Made by a program: the position numbers and the translations under genes. From Alitabrizicola rongguiensis (GTDB taxonomy: Bacteria > Pseudomonadota > Alphaproteobacteria > Rhodobacterales > Rhodobacteraceae), in NCBI RefSeq assembly GCF_021491355.1, contig NZ_JAKENF010000003.1, positions 558,001-622,000 of the forward strand: 64,000 nt of DNA. The letters run 5' to 3'. Shown piece after piece: positions 34,471 through 48,054 of the stretch. The first letter of the stretch is position 1. Every line of letters begins with the position of its first letter. The notes below the pieces were generated by a model. The model saw only the letters and a program-made list of their open reading frames with translations, was not told the DNA's origin and did not search any database.

Positions 34471-37194
34471 GTGAGCGACGAGACAGAACAGACTGAAAAC
34501 GCAAGCGAAAAGCCGGAGCGGCCGCACTACCACGGCCCCCAGGTTTCGATCGCCGAAGAGATGAAGACGGCCTATCTCGATTACGCCATGAGCGTGATCG
34601 TAAGCCGCGCGATCCCCGATCTGCGCGACGGCCTGAAACCTGTGCATCGGCGTATTCTTTATGCAATGCACGAAACCGGCAACACCCACGACAAGCCCTA
34701 CCGCAAGTCGGCGCGGCCCGTGGGCGACGTGATGGGGAAATATCACCCCCATGGCGACGGCGCGATCTACGACGCGCTGGTGCGGATGGCGCAGCCCTTC
34801 TCGATGTCGCTGCCGCTCCTCGACGGCCAGGGCAACTTCGGCTCGATGGATGGCGATAACGCCGCCGCCATGCGTTACACCGAAGTCCGAATGGACAAGC
34901 CGGCAGCCTATCTTCTGGCGGACATCGACAAGGACACGGTCGATTTCCAGGACAACTACGACGGCAAGGACAAGGAACCGACCGTCCTTCCCGCCCGCTT
35001 CCCCAACATGCTGGTCAACGGCGCGGGCGGCATCGCCGTTGGCATGGCCACGAACATCCCGCCACATAATCTCGGTGAGGTGATCGACGCGACGCTTGCG
35101 CTGATCGAGTCGCCCGACATGTCGTCCGAAGCGCTGATGGAGATCGTGCCGGGTCCCGACTTTCCGACGGGCGGGCTGATCCTTGGGCGTTCCGGGGCAC
35201 GGAAGGCCTATCTCGAAGGCCGTGGCAGCGTCATCATCCGCGCCAAGACCCGCATCGAAGAGATCCGCAAGGATCGCTTTGCCATCATCCTCGACGAGAT
35301 TCCCTACCAGGTGAACAAGGCGACGATGATCGAGAAGATCGCCGAGATGGTCCGCGACAAGAAGATTGACGGCATCGCCCATATCCAGGACGAATCCGAC
35401 CGCGTCGGCGTCCGCGTGGTGATCGAGCTGAAGCGCGACGCAACCCCGGACGTGGTTCTGAACCAGCTCTGGCGCTTCTCGCCGATGCAGACCTCGTTCG
35501 GCTGCAACATGCTGGCCTTGAACGGCGGGCGGCCCGAGCAGCTGACGCTACGCGATTTTCTCACGTATTTCATCACCTTCCGTGAGGAAGTTGTCGCGCG
35601 CCGGACCGCGTACGAACTGCGCAAGGCCCGTGAGCGCAGCCATATCCTCTGCGGTCTGGCCGTGGCGGTTTCGAACGTGGACGAGGTCGTTGCGACCATC
35701 CGCTCCTCTGCCGACCCGGCCGAGGCGCGCGACCGCCTGATGACGCGGCGCTGGCCCGCCGCTGACATCGCCGACTACATCCGCCTGATCGACGATCCCT
35801 CGCACACGATCAACGAAGACGGCACCTACAACCTGTCGGAAATCCAGGCCCGCGCGATCCTTGACCTGCGCCTGCAGCGGCTGACGGCCATGGGCGTCAA
35901 GGAAGTCACCGACGAACTGGCGGAATTGGCCGGCAAGATCCGGGATTATCTGGATATTCTTGGATCTCGCGAACGGATCATGGCGATCATCTCGGACGAG
36001 TTGCGCGAAGTGAAAGAGCTTTTCGCCGTTCCGCGCCGGACCGAGATCGTCGACTGGGCCGGCGACATGGAAGACGAAGACCTGATCGAGCGCGAGGACA
36101 TGGTCGTTACCATCACCTCGGCCGGCTGGATCAAGCGCACCCCGCTTGCCGAGTTCCGCGCGCAGCGGCGCGGCGGCAAGGGCCTTGCGTCGATGGCGAC
36201 CAAGGAAGACGACGTGGTGACGACGCTCTTTGTCGCCAACACCCACACGCATCTTCTGTTCTTCACCGACGATGGCATGGCCTACAAGCTCAAGACCTGG
36301 CGCCTGCCACTGGCGGGCCGCACGGCCAAGGGCAAGGCCATCGTCAACATCCTGCCGATCGAGACCGGGGTGTCGATCGCTGCACTGATGCCGGTGGATG
36401 TGCCTGAGGAGGAGTGGGACAACCTGCAGATCGTCTTTGCAACCTCGGACGGAGATGTGCGCCGTAACGCCTTGAGCGATTTCACCAATGTCATGCGCAA
36501 CGGCAAGATCGCGATGAAGTTGCCCGAGGGCGTGACACTGGTGAACGCCCGCATCGCCGACGAGAATGACGACGTGATGCTGGTCACCGCCCAGGGCCGC
36601 GCGATCCGCTTCCCGACGACCGATGTGCGGGTCTTCAAGGGGCGCGACTCGACGGGTGTTCGCGGCGTACGGCTGGCCGAGGGCGACAGGGTCGTCTCGA
36701 TGGCCGTGATCCGGCATTTCGAAGCCGACCCCGCCGAACGCGCAGCCTATCTCAAGCAGCGCCGCCTGATGGCAGGTGCAATCGAGGACGAGGTCGAGGC
36801 CGACGAGGACGAGGAAGCCGTTGCCGAGGGCCAGCTGTCGCCCGAACGCTATGCCGAGATGTCGGCGGCCGAGGATCTGATCCTGACAATCACCTCAACA
36901 GGCACCGGCAAACTCTCGTCCAGCCACGATTATCCGGTTCGCGGGCGCGGTGGCATGGGCGTGAAGGCGATGGATTCGGCCATGCGCGGCGGACCCCTCG
37001 TTGCCTCCTTCCCGGTCGAGATGACCGATCAGATCATGCTTGTCACCTCGACCGGCCAGTCGATCCGCTGCCCTGTCGATGGGATCTCTTTCCGCTCGCG
37101 CTCGGCGGGCGGTGTGCGGGTGCTGAACATCGGCGGCGAGGAAGAGGTCGTTTCGGTTGCCCGTGTGGCCGACCAGGGCGACGAGGAAGAATGA
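34471..37194 (+). CDS. gyrA: DNA gyrase subunit A
   Basis: GyrA cuts and rejoins DNA during negative supercoiling. The 907-residue product has the active-site tyrosine at residue 136 ([10 protein letters not shown]), the GyrA box QRRGGKG near residue 566, which separates it from ParC, and a C-terminal beta-pinwheel interrupted by an acidic stretch ([12 protein letters not shown]). The position equal to E. coli Ser83 is glycine ([10 protein letters not shown], Gly97), while Asp87 is kept (Asp101). The start is GTG, after GGGAAAG. A terminator directly follows. Confidence 0.96.
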   Translation: MSDETEQTENASEKPERPHYHGPQVSIAEEMKTAYLDYAMSVIVSRAIPDLRDGLKPVHRRILYAMHETGNTHDKPYRKSARPVGDVMGKYHPHGDGAIYDALVRMAQPFSMSLPLLDGQGNFGSMDGDNAAAMRYTEVRMDKPAAYLLADIDKDTVDFQDNYDGKDKEPTVLPARFPNMLVNGAGGIAVGMATNIPPHNLGEVIDATLALIESPDMSSEALMEIVPGPDFPTGGLILGRSGARKAYLEGRGSVIIRAKTRIEEIRKDRFAIILDEIPYQVNKATMIEKIAEMVRDKKIDGIAHIQDESDRVGVRVVIELKRDATPDVVLNQLWRFSPMQTSFGCNMLALNGGRPEQLTLRDFLTYFITFREEVVARRTAYELRKARERSHILCGLAVAVSNVDEVVATIRSSADPAEARDRLMTRRWPAADIADYIRLIDDPSHTINEDGTYNLSEIQARAILDLRLQRLTAMGVKEVTDELAELAGKIRDYLDILGSRERIMAIISDELREVKELFAVPRRTEIVDWAGDMEDEDLIEREDMVVTITSAGWIKRTPLAEFRAQRRGGKGLASMATKEDDVVTTLFVANTHTHLLFFTDDGMAYKLKTWRLPLAGRTAKGKAIVNILPIETGVSIAALMPVDVPEEEWDNLQIVFATSDGDVRRNALSDFTNVMRNGKIAMKLPEGVTLVNARIADENDDVMLVTAQGRAIRFPTTDVRVFKGRDSTGVRGVRLAEGDRVVSMAVIRHFEADPAERAAYLKQRRLMAGAIEDEVEADEDEEAVAEGQLSPERYAEMSAAEDLILTITSTGTGKLSSSHDYPVRGRGGMGVKAMDSAMRGGPLVASFPVEMTDQIMLVTSTGQSIRCPVDGISFRSRSAGGVRVLNIGGEEEVVSVARVADQGDEEE

Positions 37195-37218
37195 AGGGGC
37201 GCCTTCGGGCGCCCTTTT
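37195..37218 (+). terminator. Rho-independent terminator of gyrA
   Basis: GGGCGCC (37197-37203), a TTCG tetraloop and GGCGCCC (37208-37214) are followed by TTTT, directly after the gyrA stop codon. The flanking A/G and T bases extend the stem. Confidence 0.9.
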
Positions 37219-37331
37219 CATCTGTGCATGGATGCAGGTCGGACCTGCGCCTATCGGCCTGTTTTGTCTCGATTGCGTGATCTACCTTTCCTCCATTCCC
37301 GCAGAGACGGGACAGGACAAAGGGAAACGTC

Positions 37332-37709
37332 ATGGAAAAGATCACCGCCTATGTGCCTCTGGTGGCACGCATTCTCATCGGTCTGCTCTTCGTGGTCGCG
37401 GGCGTCGGCAAGCTCGGCGATGTTGCGGGCTTCACCGGTTACCTCACCTCGGGCGGCCTGCCCGGCTTCCTCGCCTGGCCGACCATCGCGCTTGAGATCC
37501 TGGGCGGCCTCGCCCTGATCGTCGGCTTCCAGGCCCGGATCGCCGCGCTGCTTCTGGCGGGCTTCACGCTTCTTGCCGCGCTCCTCCATCACTTCCAGCC
37601 GGCCGACCAGATGCAGATGACCATGTTCCTCAAGAACCTTGCCATCGCTGGCGGTCTGTTCCTGCTCTTCGCCAATGGCGCCGGCGCCCTGGCTGTCGAC
37701 AAGCGCTGA
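37332..37709 (+). CDS. DoxX family membrane protein
   Basis: The 125-residue protein has four hydrophobic helices and the DoxX pattern (ARILIGLLFVVAGVGKLGD, then GLPGFLAWPTIALEILGGLAL, then LKNLAIAGGLFLL). It is related to subunits of thiosulfate:quinone oxidoreductase and to many small redox-linked membrane proteins of unknown role. It seems to be a one-gene unit with its own terminator. Confidence 0.85.
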   Translation: MEKITAYVPLVARILIGLLFVVAGVGKLGDVAGFTGYLTSGGLPGFLAWPTIALEILGGLALIVGFQARIAALLLAGFTLLAALLHHFQPADQMQMTMFLKNLAIAGGLFLLFANGAGALAVDKR

Positions 37710-37729
37710 TCTGCTTCGAATCGCGTCAG

Positions 37730-37758
37730 GCGGGTCGGGATTGCTCCCGGCCCGCTTT
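37730..37758 (+). terminator. Terminator after the DoxX gene
   Basis: An 11-bp stem (GCGGGTCGGGA at 37730-37740, matching arm 37745-37755, one G-U pair) with a TTGC loop is followed by TTT, 20 bases after the stop codon. Confidence 0.75.
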
Positions 37759-37790
37759 CCATTTCCGCGCCGATCGCCTACATCCCCGGC

Positions 37791-39125
37791 ATGACAGAGA
37801 CACTGCATATCGTCGGCGGCGGCATGGCTGGCTCGGAGGCAGCCTGGCAGGCAGCCCAGATGGGCGTGCCGGTGATGCTGCACGAGATGCGGCCCCGCGT
37901 CGGCACCTTTGCCCACCGCACTGGCAACTTCGCCGAGATGGTCTGCTCCAACTCCTTCCGGTCGGATGATGACGAGCGGAACGCCGTCGGTCTGCTGCAT
38001 TGGGAGATGCGGGCGGCTGGTGGCCTCATCATGGAGATGGCGACGGCGCACCAGCTGCCTGCGGGCGGCGCGCTAGCCGTTGACCGCGAACCCTTCGCCG
38101 AGGGCGTCACCGCGCGCTTGCGCTCCCATCCGCTGATTTCCTTTTCCGAGGAAGAAGTTGCCGAGCTTCCCTCAGACGGTCATTGGATCGTCGCGACTGG
38201 CCCCCTGACCTCGTTGAAACTCGCCGAAAGCATCCGTGCCGTGACCGGGGCCGAGAGCCTCGCCTTCTTCGACGCCATCGCGCCGATCGTCTATGCCGAA
38301 AGCGTCGACATGTCGGTCGCCTGGATGCAGTCGCGCTACGACAAGGGCGAGACCGTCGAGGAACAGACCGCCTACATGAATTGCCCGATGGACAAGGCCC
38401 AATACGAGGCCTTCATCGACGCACTGCTCGCCGCCGACAAGACGCAGTTCCATGAGGGCGAGACGGCAGGCTATTTCGATGGCTGCCTGCCGATCGAGGT
38501 CATGGCCGAACGCGGTCGTGAGACCCTGCGCTTCGGCCCGATGAAGCCTGTGGGGCTCACCAACCCGCACCGTCCGGAGGTGAAACCCTACGCCGTCGTC
38601 CAACTGCGGCGCGACAACAAGCTTGGAACGCTCTACAACATCGTCGGCTTCCAGACGAAGATGAAGTATGGAGCGCAAACCGATGTTTTTCGGATGATTC
38701 CGGGGCTGGAGAATGCAAGTTTCGCCCGTCTGGGCGGTATTCACCGCAATACCTTCCTCAACTCGCCGACACTGCTCGACTCGCAGATGCGGATGAAGTC
38801 GCGCCCCTGCCTGCGCTTCGCCGGGCAAGTGACGGGCGTCGAGGGATATGTCGAAAGCGCCGCCATGGGCCTGCTCGCCGGCCGAATGGCCGCGGCCGAG
38901 ATGCTGGGTCGCGAATTGCCGCCGCCGCCACCCGAAACCGCCATGGGCGCGCTTGTGACTCACATCACCGGCGGGGCCGAGGCAAAGACCTTCCAGCCGA
39001 TGAACGTGAACTTCGGCCTCTTCCCCCCGATTGACGCCCGCGGCGGCCGCAAGGGGCGCAAGGACCGCTACAAGGCCTATACCGATCGCGCCAAGGCGGC
39101 TTTCACGCAATGGCTGGCTACCTGA
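37791..39125 (+). CDS. trmFO: Folate-dependent tRNA (uracil54-C5)-methyltransferase
   Basis: TrmFO makes the T54 of the tRNA T-loop using methylenetetrahydrofolate and FADH2. The 444-residue product has the FAD motif [14 protein letters not shown], then [15 protein letters not shown] and the conserved [11 protein letters not shown] with its cysteine. The next gene starts inside its end (16-base overlap), so the two tRNA-modification genes are probably co-expressed. Confidence 0.95.
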   Translation: MTETLHIVGGGMAGSEAAWQAAQMGVPVMLHEMRPRVGTFAHRTGNFAEMVCSNSFRSDDDERNAVGLLHWEMRAAGGLIMEMATAHQLPAGGALAVDREPFAEGVTARLRSHPLISFSEEEVAELPSDGHWIVATGPLTSLKLAESIRAVTGAESLAFFDAIAPIVYAESVDMSVAWMQSRYDKGETVEEQTAYMNCPMDKAQYEAFIDALLAADKTQFHEGETAGYFDGCLPIEVMAERGRETLRFGPMKPVGLTNPHRPEVKPYAVVQLRRDNKLGTLYNIVGFQTKMKYGAQTDVFRMIPGLENASFARLGGIHRNTFLNSPTLLDSQMRMKSRPCLRFAGQVTGVEGYVESAAMGLLAGRMAAAEMLGRELPPPPPETAMGALVTHITGGAEAKTFQPMNVNFGLFPPIDARGGRKGRKDRYKAYTDRAKAAFTQWLAT

Positions 39126-39952
39126 CCCGCTTCGCGCCGTCGCCTACGGGCCCCCTGCATTTGGGCCATGCCTATTCGGCGCTGACTGCCTTCGGCCGCG
39201 CTCAGGCGCAGGGCGGCACCTTTCTTCTTCGCATCGAGGATATCGACCGCTCTCGCTGCCGTCCCGAATGGGAGGCGCAGATCTATGACGACCTGCATTG
39301 GCTCGGTCTAAGCTGGCCCGAACCGGTGATGCGCCAGTCGGACCGCCTGCCGGCCTACGCAGCCGCGCTCGACCGGCTGGCGGCGCTCGGGCTCCTCTAT
39401 CCCTGCCGCTGTACGCGGGCAGATATCCGTGCGGCGCTCTCGGCTCCTCAGGAAGGCGCCATGGGGCCGGATGGCCCGGTCTATCCCGGCACCTGCCGCC
39501 ACCGCCCGATGACCGAGGCCGGCCCGCAGGATGCCATCCGTCTCGACATGGCAAAGGCCATGGCACTTTCGGGTTCGATTTCCTTCTGCGAATACGGACC
39601 TTTGCGTGCCGGTCTTCACTCCATTTCGCTACGGCAGATGGTCGAGACCATCGGCGATGTCGTCCTGGCGCGGCGGGACATGGGCACGTCTTACCATCTT
39701 TCCGTGACAGTCGATGACGCGGCGCAAGGCGTCACCGAGGTGGTTCGTGGCATCGATCTGTTCGAAGCGACGGCGATCCACGTACTTCTTCAAAGACTGC
39801 TGAACAATTCGACGCCAACCTATTGGCATCACGACCTGATCCGTGATGACCAGGGCAAGCGCCTTGCCAAGCGTGACGACGCCCGTGCCATCGTGCTTTA
39901 CCGAAAAGAGGGCGCGACCCCCGCAGGTATCCGGGCGATGGTCGGCCTATAG
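39110..39952 (+). CDS. gluQRS: Glutamyl-Q tRNA(Asp) synthetase
   Basis: This truncated glutamyl-tRNA synthetase relative attaches glutamate to the queuosine base of tRNA(Asp). The 280-residue product has the class I motifs [19 protein letters not shown] and [13 protein letters not shown] (the KLSKR equivalent) and the zinc-site cysteines in [10 protein letters not shown] and CRHRP, but lacks an anticodon-binding domain. It overlaps trmFO upstream and hisI downstream (convergent, 6 bases). Confidence 0.93.
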   Translation: MAGYLTRFAPSPTGPLHLGHAYSALTAFGRAQAQGGTFLLRIEDIDRSRCRPEWEAQIYDDLHWLGLSWPEPVMRQSDRLPAYAAALDRLAALGLLYPCRCTRADIRAALSAPQEGAMGPDGPVYPGTCRHRPMTEAGPQDAIRLDMAKAMALSGSISFCEYGPLRAGLHSISLRQMVETIGDVVLARRDMGTSYHLSVTVDDAAQGVTEVVRGIDLFEATAIHVLLQRLLNNSTPTYWHHDLIRDDQGKRLAKRDDARAIVLYRKEGATPAGIRAMVGL

Positions 39953-40303
39953 CGGCTTCAGGATCTCGACCTCGGCCCCGTCCCGCACTGCCGTGTAGAA
40001 GCAGGAGCGCCGGTTGGTGTGACAGGCCGGGCCGGACTGGTCGACAAGCAGCAGCAGGCAATCGCGATCGCAGTCGATCCGCATCTCGACCAGCTTTTGC
40101 ACATGGCCCGAGGTCAGGCCCTTTTCCCAGAACTCGGCCCGCGAGCGCGACCAGTAAGTGACACGTCCCGTCTCCAGCGTCTTCGCGACCGAGGCCGCGT
40201 TCATCCAGGCGAACATCAGCACCTCGCCCGAGGCATGATCCTGCGCGATTGCAGGGATCAGGCCGGCGGCATCGAACTTGAGGCTGGCGAGGTCGAAGGC
40301 CAT
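39947..40303 (-). CDS. hisI: Phosphoribosyl-AMP cyclohydrolase
   Basis: HisI opens the adenine ring in the third step of histidine synthesis. The 118-residue product has only the cyclohydrolase domain (no HisE fusion): [20 protein letters not shown], then [18 protein letters not shown], then the metal-site [19 protein letters not shown] and RRSCFY. The start at 40303 gives the standard length. It stands apart from other his genes and is divergent from the Fe-S scaffold gene. Confidence 0.94.
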   Translation of the reverse strand: MAFDLASLKFDAAGLIPAIAQDHASGEVLMFAWMNAASVAKTLETGRVTYWSRSRAEFWEKGLTSGHVQKLVEMRIDCDRDCLLLLVDQSGPACHTNRRSCFYTAVRDGAEVEILKPL

Positions 40304-40367
40304 GAGCCATTCTTTCCATTCAGGGCAACGTCGCCTATCTAAGGGGGAACCCTGCCAAGGGAAAGAC

Positions 40368-40817
40368 ATGAGCGACAGCGACCTTCTTCGGCTCTATTCC
40401 GGCCGCATCCTGGAACTTGCGGCCGACATCCCCCATATGGGGCGCCTGCCCGCGCCGCAGGGCTCGGCCCGTCGCCGTTCGCAGCTCTGCGGATCGACTG
40501 TGACGATGGATGTTGTGCTGAAGGACGGTCGCATCGCCGAGTTTGCGCAAGATGTGAAGGCCTGTGCCCTTGGCCAGGCCTCGGCCAGCATCGTCGGCCG
40601 CGTGCTGATCGGACGGAGCCATGCCGAGGTCGACCGCGCCCGCGACGAACTCCGCGCCATGCTCAAGGAAAACGGCCCTGCCCCAGCCGCCCCGTTCGAC
40701 GGGCTCGAGGTGCTGGTCGCCGCCCGCGACTATGCCAACCGCCATGCCTCCATCCTGCTGGCGCTTGACGCGGCCTCGGAGGCGATGACGGCCGCCGAAA
40801 CCTCGGGCACGGCCTGA
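40368..40817 (+). CDS. Iron-sulfur cluster assembly scaffold (IscU/NifU-like)
   Basis: The 149-residue protein has the IscU/NifU_N fold with cysteines in SQLCGSTVT and [13 protein letters not shown]. The third canonical cysteine, normally in a KCATL-type motif late in the domain, is replaced ([13 protein letters not shown] has His-Ala-Ser). It may be a variant scaffold or a carrier that binds clusters with two cysteines plus another ligand. AAGGGAAAG precedes the ATG. A double hairpin follows. Confidence 0.82.
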   Translation: MSDSDLLRLYSGRILELAADIPHMGRLPAPQGSARRRSQLCGSTVTMDVVLKDGRIAEFAQDVKACALGQASASIVGRVLIGRSHAEVDRARDELRAMLKENGPAPAAPFDGLEVLVAARDYANRHASILLALDAASEAMTAAETSGTA

Positions 40818-40849
40818 GCTTCTTCCTTTCTCCGGCTTCTTCTGTTCCC

Positions 40850-40863
40850 AAATATCCCGGGGG
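40850..40863 (+). repeat. Recurring AAATATCC/CGGGGG element, copy 2
   Basis: AAATATCC is joined directly to CGGGGG, 33 bases after the scaffold stop codon and just ahead of the hairpin pair. The core matches the copies at 11403-11418 (minus) and 45595-45610. Confidence 0.5.
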
Positions 40864-40866
40864 AGA

Positions 40867-40905
40867 GGCGCGGCACGCGCCGAGGGGGCAGCGCCCCCTT
40901 TCTTT
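40867..40905 (+). terminator. Double hairpin terminator after the Fe-S scaffold gene
   Basis: GGCGCG-GCA-CGCGCC (40867-40881) is followed at once by AGGGGGC-AGC-GCCCCCT (40883-40899) and a T-rich tail (TTCTTT). The remaining bases to the small-protein stop at 41068 show no gene. Confidence 0.75.
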
Positions 40906-41067
40906 GCCGGAATGAAAAGACCGCCGCACATCCGGGCGGATGGCGGCGGCGAGGAACGCGTCTGTCGGGCAGAGGTGCTGGGGAACACCGGGGCATCGGA
41001 TAGGCAAACCGACGCGAGGGGCACGGCTTGGGGCAGCCGTGGGCCCGTCAGCAGAACGCGAGGCAGA

Positions 41068-41190
41068 TCAGGAAAAGACCGGGAGGTTCAGCGCCGCCAG
41101 CAGCAGGCCGAACAGGGTCACCACGCCAAGTGCATCCTCGATCAGGGTGCGGGACGAATTCGCAAGCGTCTCTTTCACGTCGTTGAGCAT
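41068..41190 (-). CDS. 40-residue membrane peptide with LexA-type box (SOS-regulated candidate)
   Basis: The ORF starts MLNDVKETLANSSRTLIEDA, continues into a hydrophobic helix of about 18 residues (LGVVTLFGLLLAALNL) and ends PVFS. A near-consensus ACGGAGG lies 5 bases before the ATG. The predicted topology is an amphipathic cytoplasmic N-terminus and one membrane span. It follows recG on the same strand but has its own upstream region with a GTTC-N7-GTTC box and a start-site hairpin. I know no named family for it. By layout it recalls SOS-induced peptides such as SidA (division inhibitor) or TisB (membrane toxin), but this is inference only. Confidence 0.75.
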   Translation of the reverse strand: MLNDVKETLANSSRTLIEDALGVVTLFGLLLAALNLPVFS

Positions 41191-41212
41191 GGCAACCTCC
41201 GTTTGGGTTGCC
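41191..41212 (-). promoter_or_regulatory. Hairpin abutting the start codon, sequestering part of the ribosome binding site
   Basis: On the minus strand GGCAACC (41212-41206) pairs perfectly with GGTTGCC (41197-41191) across an 8-base loop CAAACGGA. The ATG follows with no gap. The Shine-Dalgarno GGAGG is split: GGA in the loop, GG in the stem. This would limit or tune translation of the 40-residue peptide. Confidence 0.65.
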
Positions 41213-41244
41213 TATTTGCTCTCACATGATTCGCGATCTGTAAA

Positions 41245-41259
41245 GAACTTTAAGAGAAC
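41245..41259 (-). promoter_or_regulatory. LexA-type operator GTTC-N7-GTTC
   Basis: The minus strand reads GTTCTCTTAAAGTTC, a perfect direct repeat with an A/T-rich 7-base spacer, which is the LexA site form known from Rhodobacter and Caulobacter. A third GTTC half-site lies 6 bases upstream (41269-41266). The site is between the recG stop and the 40-codon gene, 55-69 bases from that start. I found no second perfect box in the intergenic regions I scanned. Confidence 0.7.
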
Positions 41260-41275
41260 ATTCGCGAACGTTCCG

Positions 41276-45510
<4,235 letters not shown>

Positions 45511-45594
45511 TTAGGAGGCGACAGGCCCAAGGTCCAGCCCACCGAACAGGGTGTGGGGCAGAGCAGAGGCGCCCCCCTGCGCATTCTCCTCGCG

Positions 45595-45632
45595 AAATAC
45601 CCACCGGGGGGAGGTCCGGATGCAATCCGGAC
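45595..45632 (+). repeat. Recurring AAATA(T/C)CC/CGGGGG element, copy 3, with adjoining hairpin
   Basis: AAATACCC-AC-CGGGGG (45595-45610) is followed by a perfect 8-bp hairpin with a 3-base loop (GTCCGGAT at 45614-45621, ATCCGGAC at 45625-45632). It sits in the 197-base gap between the ctrA stop and the ligA start and may terminate ctrA transcription. No gene is seen in the gap. Confidence 0.5.
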
Positions 45633-45677
45633 TGGGGGGCGTATGGCCTACCTGCTCTCTTTCCCACCGGAGAGAGG

Positions 45678-46388
45678 TCAGGCGCCAGCCGCCATGCGCC
45701 GTTGTGCCTGCTGCATCGGGTCGCGCAACACATAGCCACGGCCCCAGACCGTCTCGATCAGGTTGGTCCCACCCGTCGCCTCAGCCAGCTTCTTGCGCAA
45801 CTTGCAGATGAATACGTCGATGATCTTCAGTTCCGGCTCGTCCATCCCGCCATAAAGGTGGTTGAGGAACATTTCCTTGGTCAGGGTCGTTCCCTTGCGA
45901 AGCGACAGGAGTTCCAGCATCTGGTACTCCTTGCCGGTCAGGTGCACCGACTTGCCGTCGACATCGACGGTCTTGGCATCGAGATTGACATTGATCGGTC
46001 CGGTACGGATCACCGATTGGGAATGCCCCTTCGACCGGCGGATGATCGCGTGGATGCGCGCAACCAGCTCGTCTCGGTGGAAGGGCTTGGTCAGATAGTC
46101 GTCTGCACCGAAACCGAAGCCCCTGATCTTGCTGTCAGTATCGTCGGACCCGGAAAGGATCAGGATCGGCGTGTCGATTCGGGCCAGCCGCAACTGACGC
46201 AGGACTTCATGACCGGTCATGTCCGGGAGGTTGAGGTCAAGCAGTATCAGATCGTAATCGTAGAGCTTTGCCAGATCGATGCCTTCCTCACCCAGATCGG
46301 TGCAATAGACATTCAGATTGGCATGCGTCAGCATCATCTCGATGCTGCGCGAGGTGGTCGGATCGTCCTCGACCAGAAGTATCCGCAT
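45678..46388 (-). CDS. ctrA: Cell-cycle/motility response regulator CtrA
   Basis: CtrA is an OmpR-type DNA-binding response regulator that in Rhodobacterales controls motility and gene transfer agent genes and in Caulobacter the cell cycle. The 236-residue product has the receiver phosphorylation site Asp51 ([11 protein letters not shown]), the switch [12 protein letters not shown] and the winged helix ([20 protein letters not shown]). The start at 46388 ([15 protein letters not shown]) is canonical. A CtrA-like site lies upstream, which suggests autoregulation. The C-terminus ends MAAGA rather than in the plain AA seen in Caulobacter. Confidence 0.95.
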   Translation of the reverse strand: MRILLVEDDPTTSRSIEMMLTHANLNVYCTDLGEEGIDLAKLYDYDLILLDLNLPDMTGHEVLRQLRLARIDTPILILSGSDDTDSKIRGFGFGADDYLTKPFHRDELVARIHAIIRRSKGHSQSVIRTGPINVNLDAKTVDVDGKSVHLTGKEYQMLELLSLRKGTTLTKEMFLNHLYGGMDEPELKIIDVFICKLRKKLAEATGGTNLIETVWGRGYVLRDPMQQAQRRMAAGA

Positions 46389-46440
46389 TCCATTCACTCC
46401 GGCTGCAACTCTTGTCTTAATCAACCCTGCGGTGCATTGG

Positions 46441-46455
46441 TTAATTGGACGTTAC
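46441..46455 (-). promoter_or_regulatory. Putative CtrA box upstream of ctrA
   Basis: The plus strand reads TTAA-TTGGACG-TTAC, a one-mismatch form of TTAA-N7-TTAA, 53-67 bases before the ctrA start. On the minus strand it runs into TTAACCAA, close to the extended TTAACCAT half-site. It suggests CtrA autoregulation. Confidence 0.5.
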
Positions 46456-46481
46456 CTTTAAAGTGAATGCGGTCAAACAAT

Positions 46482-46760
46482 TTAAGGTTGTCTATACTTC
46501 TGGATGGCAGTCACTCTCAGCGCCTTGTCACCGTGCTGCATCACCGCTGCCGTCCAGAGAGAAAGTTCTTCTTCCGAAAGGCCATAGCGCTCCAGCGCCT
46601 CGGGCTGGCTGAGCAGCCCGTAGGCCACCGCCCTGACGACCAGCGCCTTGCGACTCGCGACCCATCTTTGCGTATCCGGCGGTGGCAGATCGGCCCGGCT
46701 CAGCACGGTTCCGTCCGGCAGGGTGACCTGCCTCGGCCCGTCCACTTTCTTCAGATACAT
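46482..46760 (-). CDS. sciP: SciP-like CtrA inhibitor (DUF1153)
   Basis: The 92-residue protein matches DUF1153, the family of Caulobacter SciP, a small helix-turn-helix protein that binds CtrA and blocks activation of its targets. Motifs are VTLPDGTVLSRADLPPPDTQ and RWVASRKALVVRAVAYGLLS, then ERYGLSEEELSLW. It lies just upstream of ctrA on the same strand, so activator and inhibitor are physically linked. Confidence 0.88.
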   Translation of the reverse strand: MYLKKVDGPRQVTLPDGTVLSRADLPPPDTQRWVASRKALVVRAVAYGLLSQPEALERYGLSEEELSLWTAAVMQHGDKALRVTAIQKYRQP

Positions 46761-46912
46761 TCCATCACCCCAATTGTCCCATCCCCATGGATTGCGTCAG
46801 CGTCGCAGAACAGGCTTAACCGCCGCTGAAGTCTGGGGGTTGAGAGTAGCTAGGATTTTCCTATATTCCTGCCGACTTCGCGGACCTGTTCCGCCCTTCC
46901 CGGACAAAGACC

Positions 46913-48052
46913 ATGCCGCTCGATCAGCCCCTGAATTCTTTGGGCTTGCCCAAACCGCCTTCGGCAACCCGTGTCGTTGTCGCCATGTCTGGTGGCGTCG
47001 ACAGCTCGGTCGTGGCGGCGCAGCTGGCCGAGGAAGGCTACGACGTTGTCGGCGTCACGCTGCAGCTTTACGACCACGGCGCGGCGCTGGCCAAGAAAGG
47101 TGCCTGCTGCGCAGGGCGCGACATCCATGACGCCCGGCGCGTGGCCGAGGCGATGGGGTTTCCCCATTACGTCCTCGACTACGAGAACACCTTCCGCGAG
47201 GCGGTGATCGACGAGTTCGCCGATGCCTATCTGGCGGGGGCGACGCCGGTGCCCTGTATCCGCTGCAATGAACGGGTGAAGTTCAAGGACTTGCTGCAAA
47301 CCGCGAAGGAGCTTGACGCCGACTGCATGGCGACCGGCCATTACATCCAGCGCAAGATCGGTGCGGCCGGGCCGGAACTGCACATGGCGGCGGATCCGGT
47401 GCGCGACCAGAGCTATTTCCTCTTCTCTACCACTCCCGAACAGCTCTCCTTCCTGCGCTTTCCGCTTGGGCATCTTGCGTCCAAGGCCGAGACGCGCGCG
47501 CTGGCGGCGCGCTACGGCCTGCCGGTGGCCGACAAGCCCGACAGCCAGGACATCTGCTTTGTCCCGAACGGCAACTATGCGGCGGTGATCGAGAAGCTGC
47601 GCCCCGGGGCAGCCGAGCCGGGCGAGATCGTCGATCTGGCCGGCAATGTGCTCGGGACGCATCGCGGCGTGATCCACTACACCGTCGGTCAGCGCCGGGG
47701 CCTTGGAATCGGCGGCACGGGCGATCCGCTTTATGTGCTGAAGCTCGACCCCGAAACCCGGAGGGTGATCGTCGGGCCGAAGGAGGCTCTGGCGACGCGG
47801 GTGATACCGGTGCGCGAGATCAACTGGCTGGGCGATGCGCCCTTCGACAGCCGCCCGGAATGGCACCTGTCGGTGAAGGTCCGCTCGACCCGCGCACCGC
47901 GCCCGGCGATCCTGCGGCCGCTCTCGGCGACCGAGGCGGAGGTGGAGCTTCTGTCGCCCGAGGATGGAGTCTCGGCCGGGCAGGCTTGCGTGTTCTATGC
48001 CCCTGAGGGCAGCCGCATTTTCGGCGGCGGCTGGATCTGGCGCGGGCGCTGA
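46913..48052 (+). CDS. mnmA: tRNA-specific 2-thiouridylase
   Basis: MnmA adds sulfur to U34 of Lys, Glu and Gln tRNAs. The 379-residue product has the ATP PP-loop SGGVDS at residues 26-31, and cysteines C115 and C118 (PVPCIRCN) and C215 (SQDICFVP), covering the catalytic pair. The C-terminal beta-barrel is complete. It is divergent from sciP and ends against lpxB, with two AT-rich hairpins in between. Confidence 0.95.
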   Translation: MPLDQPLNSLGLPKPPSATRVVVAMSGGVDSSVVAAQLAEEGYDVVGVTLQLYDHGAALAKKGACCAGRDIHDARRVAEAMGFPHYVLDYENTFREAVIDEFADAYLAGATPVPCIRCNERVKFKDLLQTAKELDADCMATGHYIQRKIGAAGPELHMAADPVRDQSYFLFSTTPEQLSFLRFPLGHLASKAETRALAARYGLPVADKPDSQDICFVPNGNYAAVIEKLRPGAAEPGEIVDLAGNVLGTHRGVIHYTVGQRRGLGIGGTGDPLYVLKLDPETRRVIVGPKEALATRVIPVREINWLGDAPFDSRPEWHLSVKVRSTRAPRPAILRPLSATEAEVELLSPEDGVSAGQACVFYAPEGSRIFGGGWIWRGR

Positions 48053-48054
48053 TC

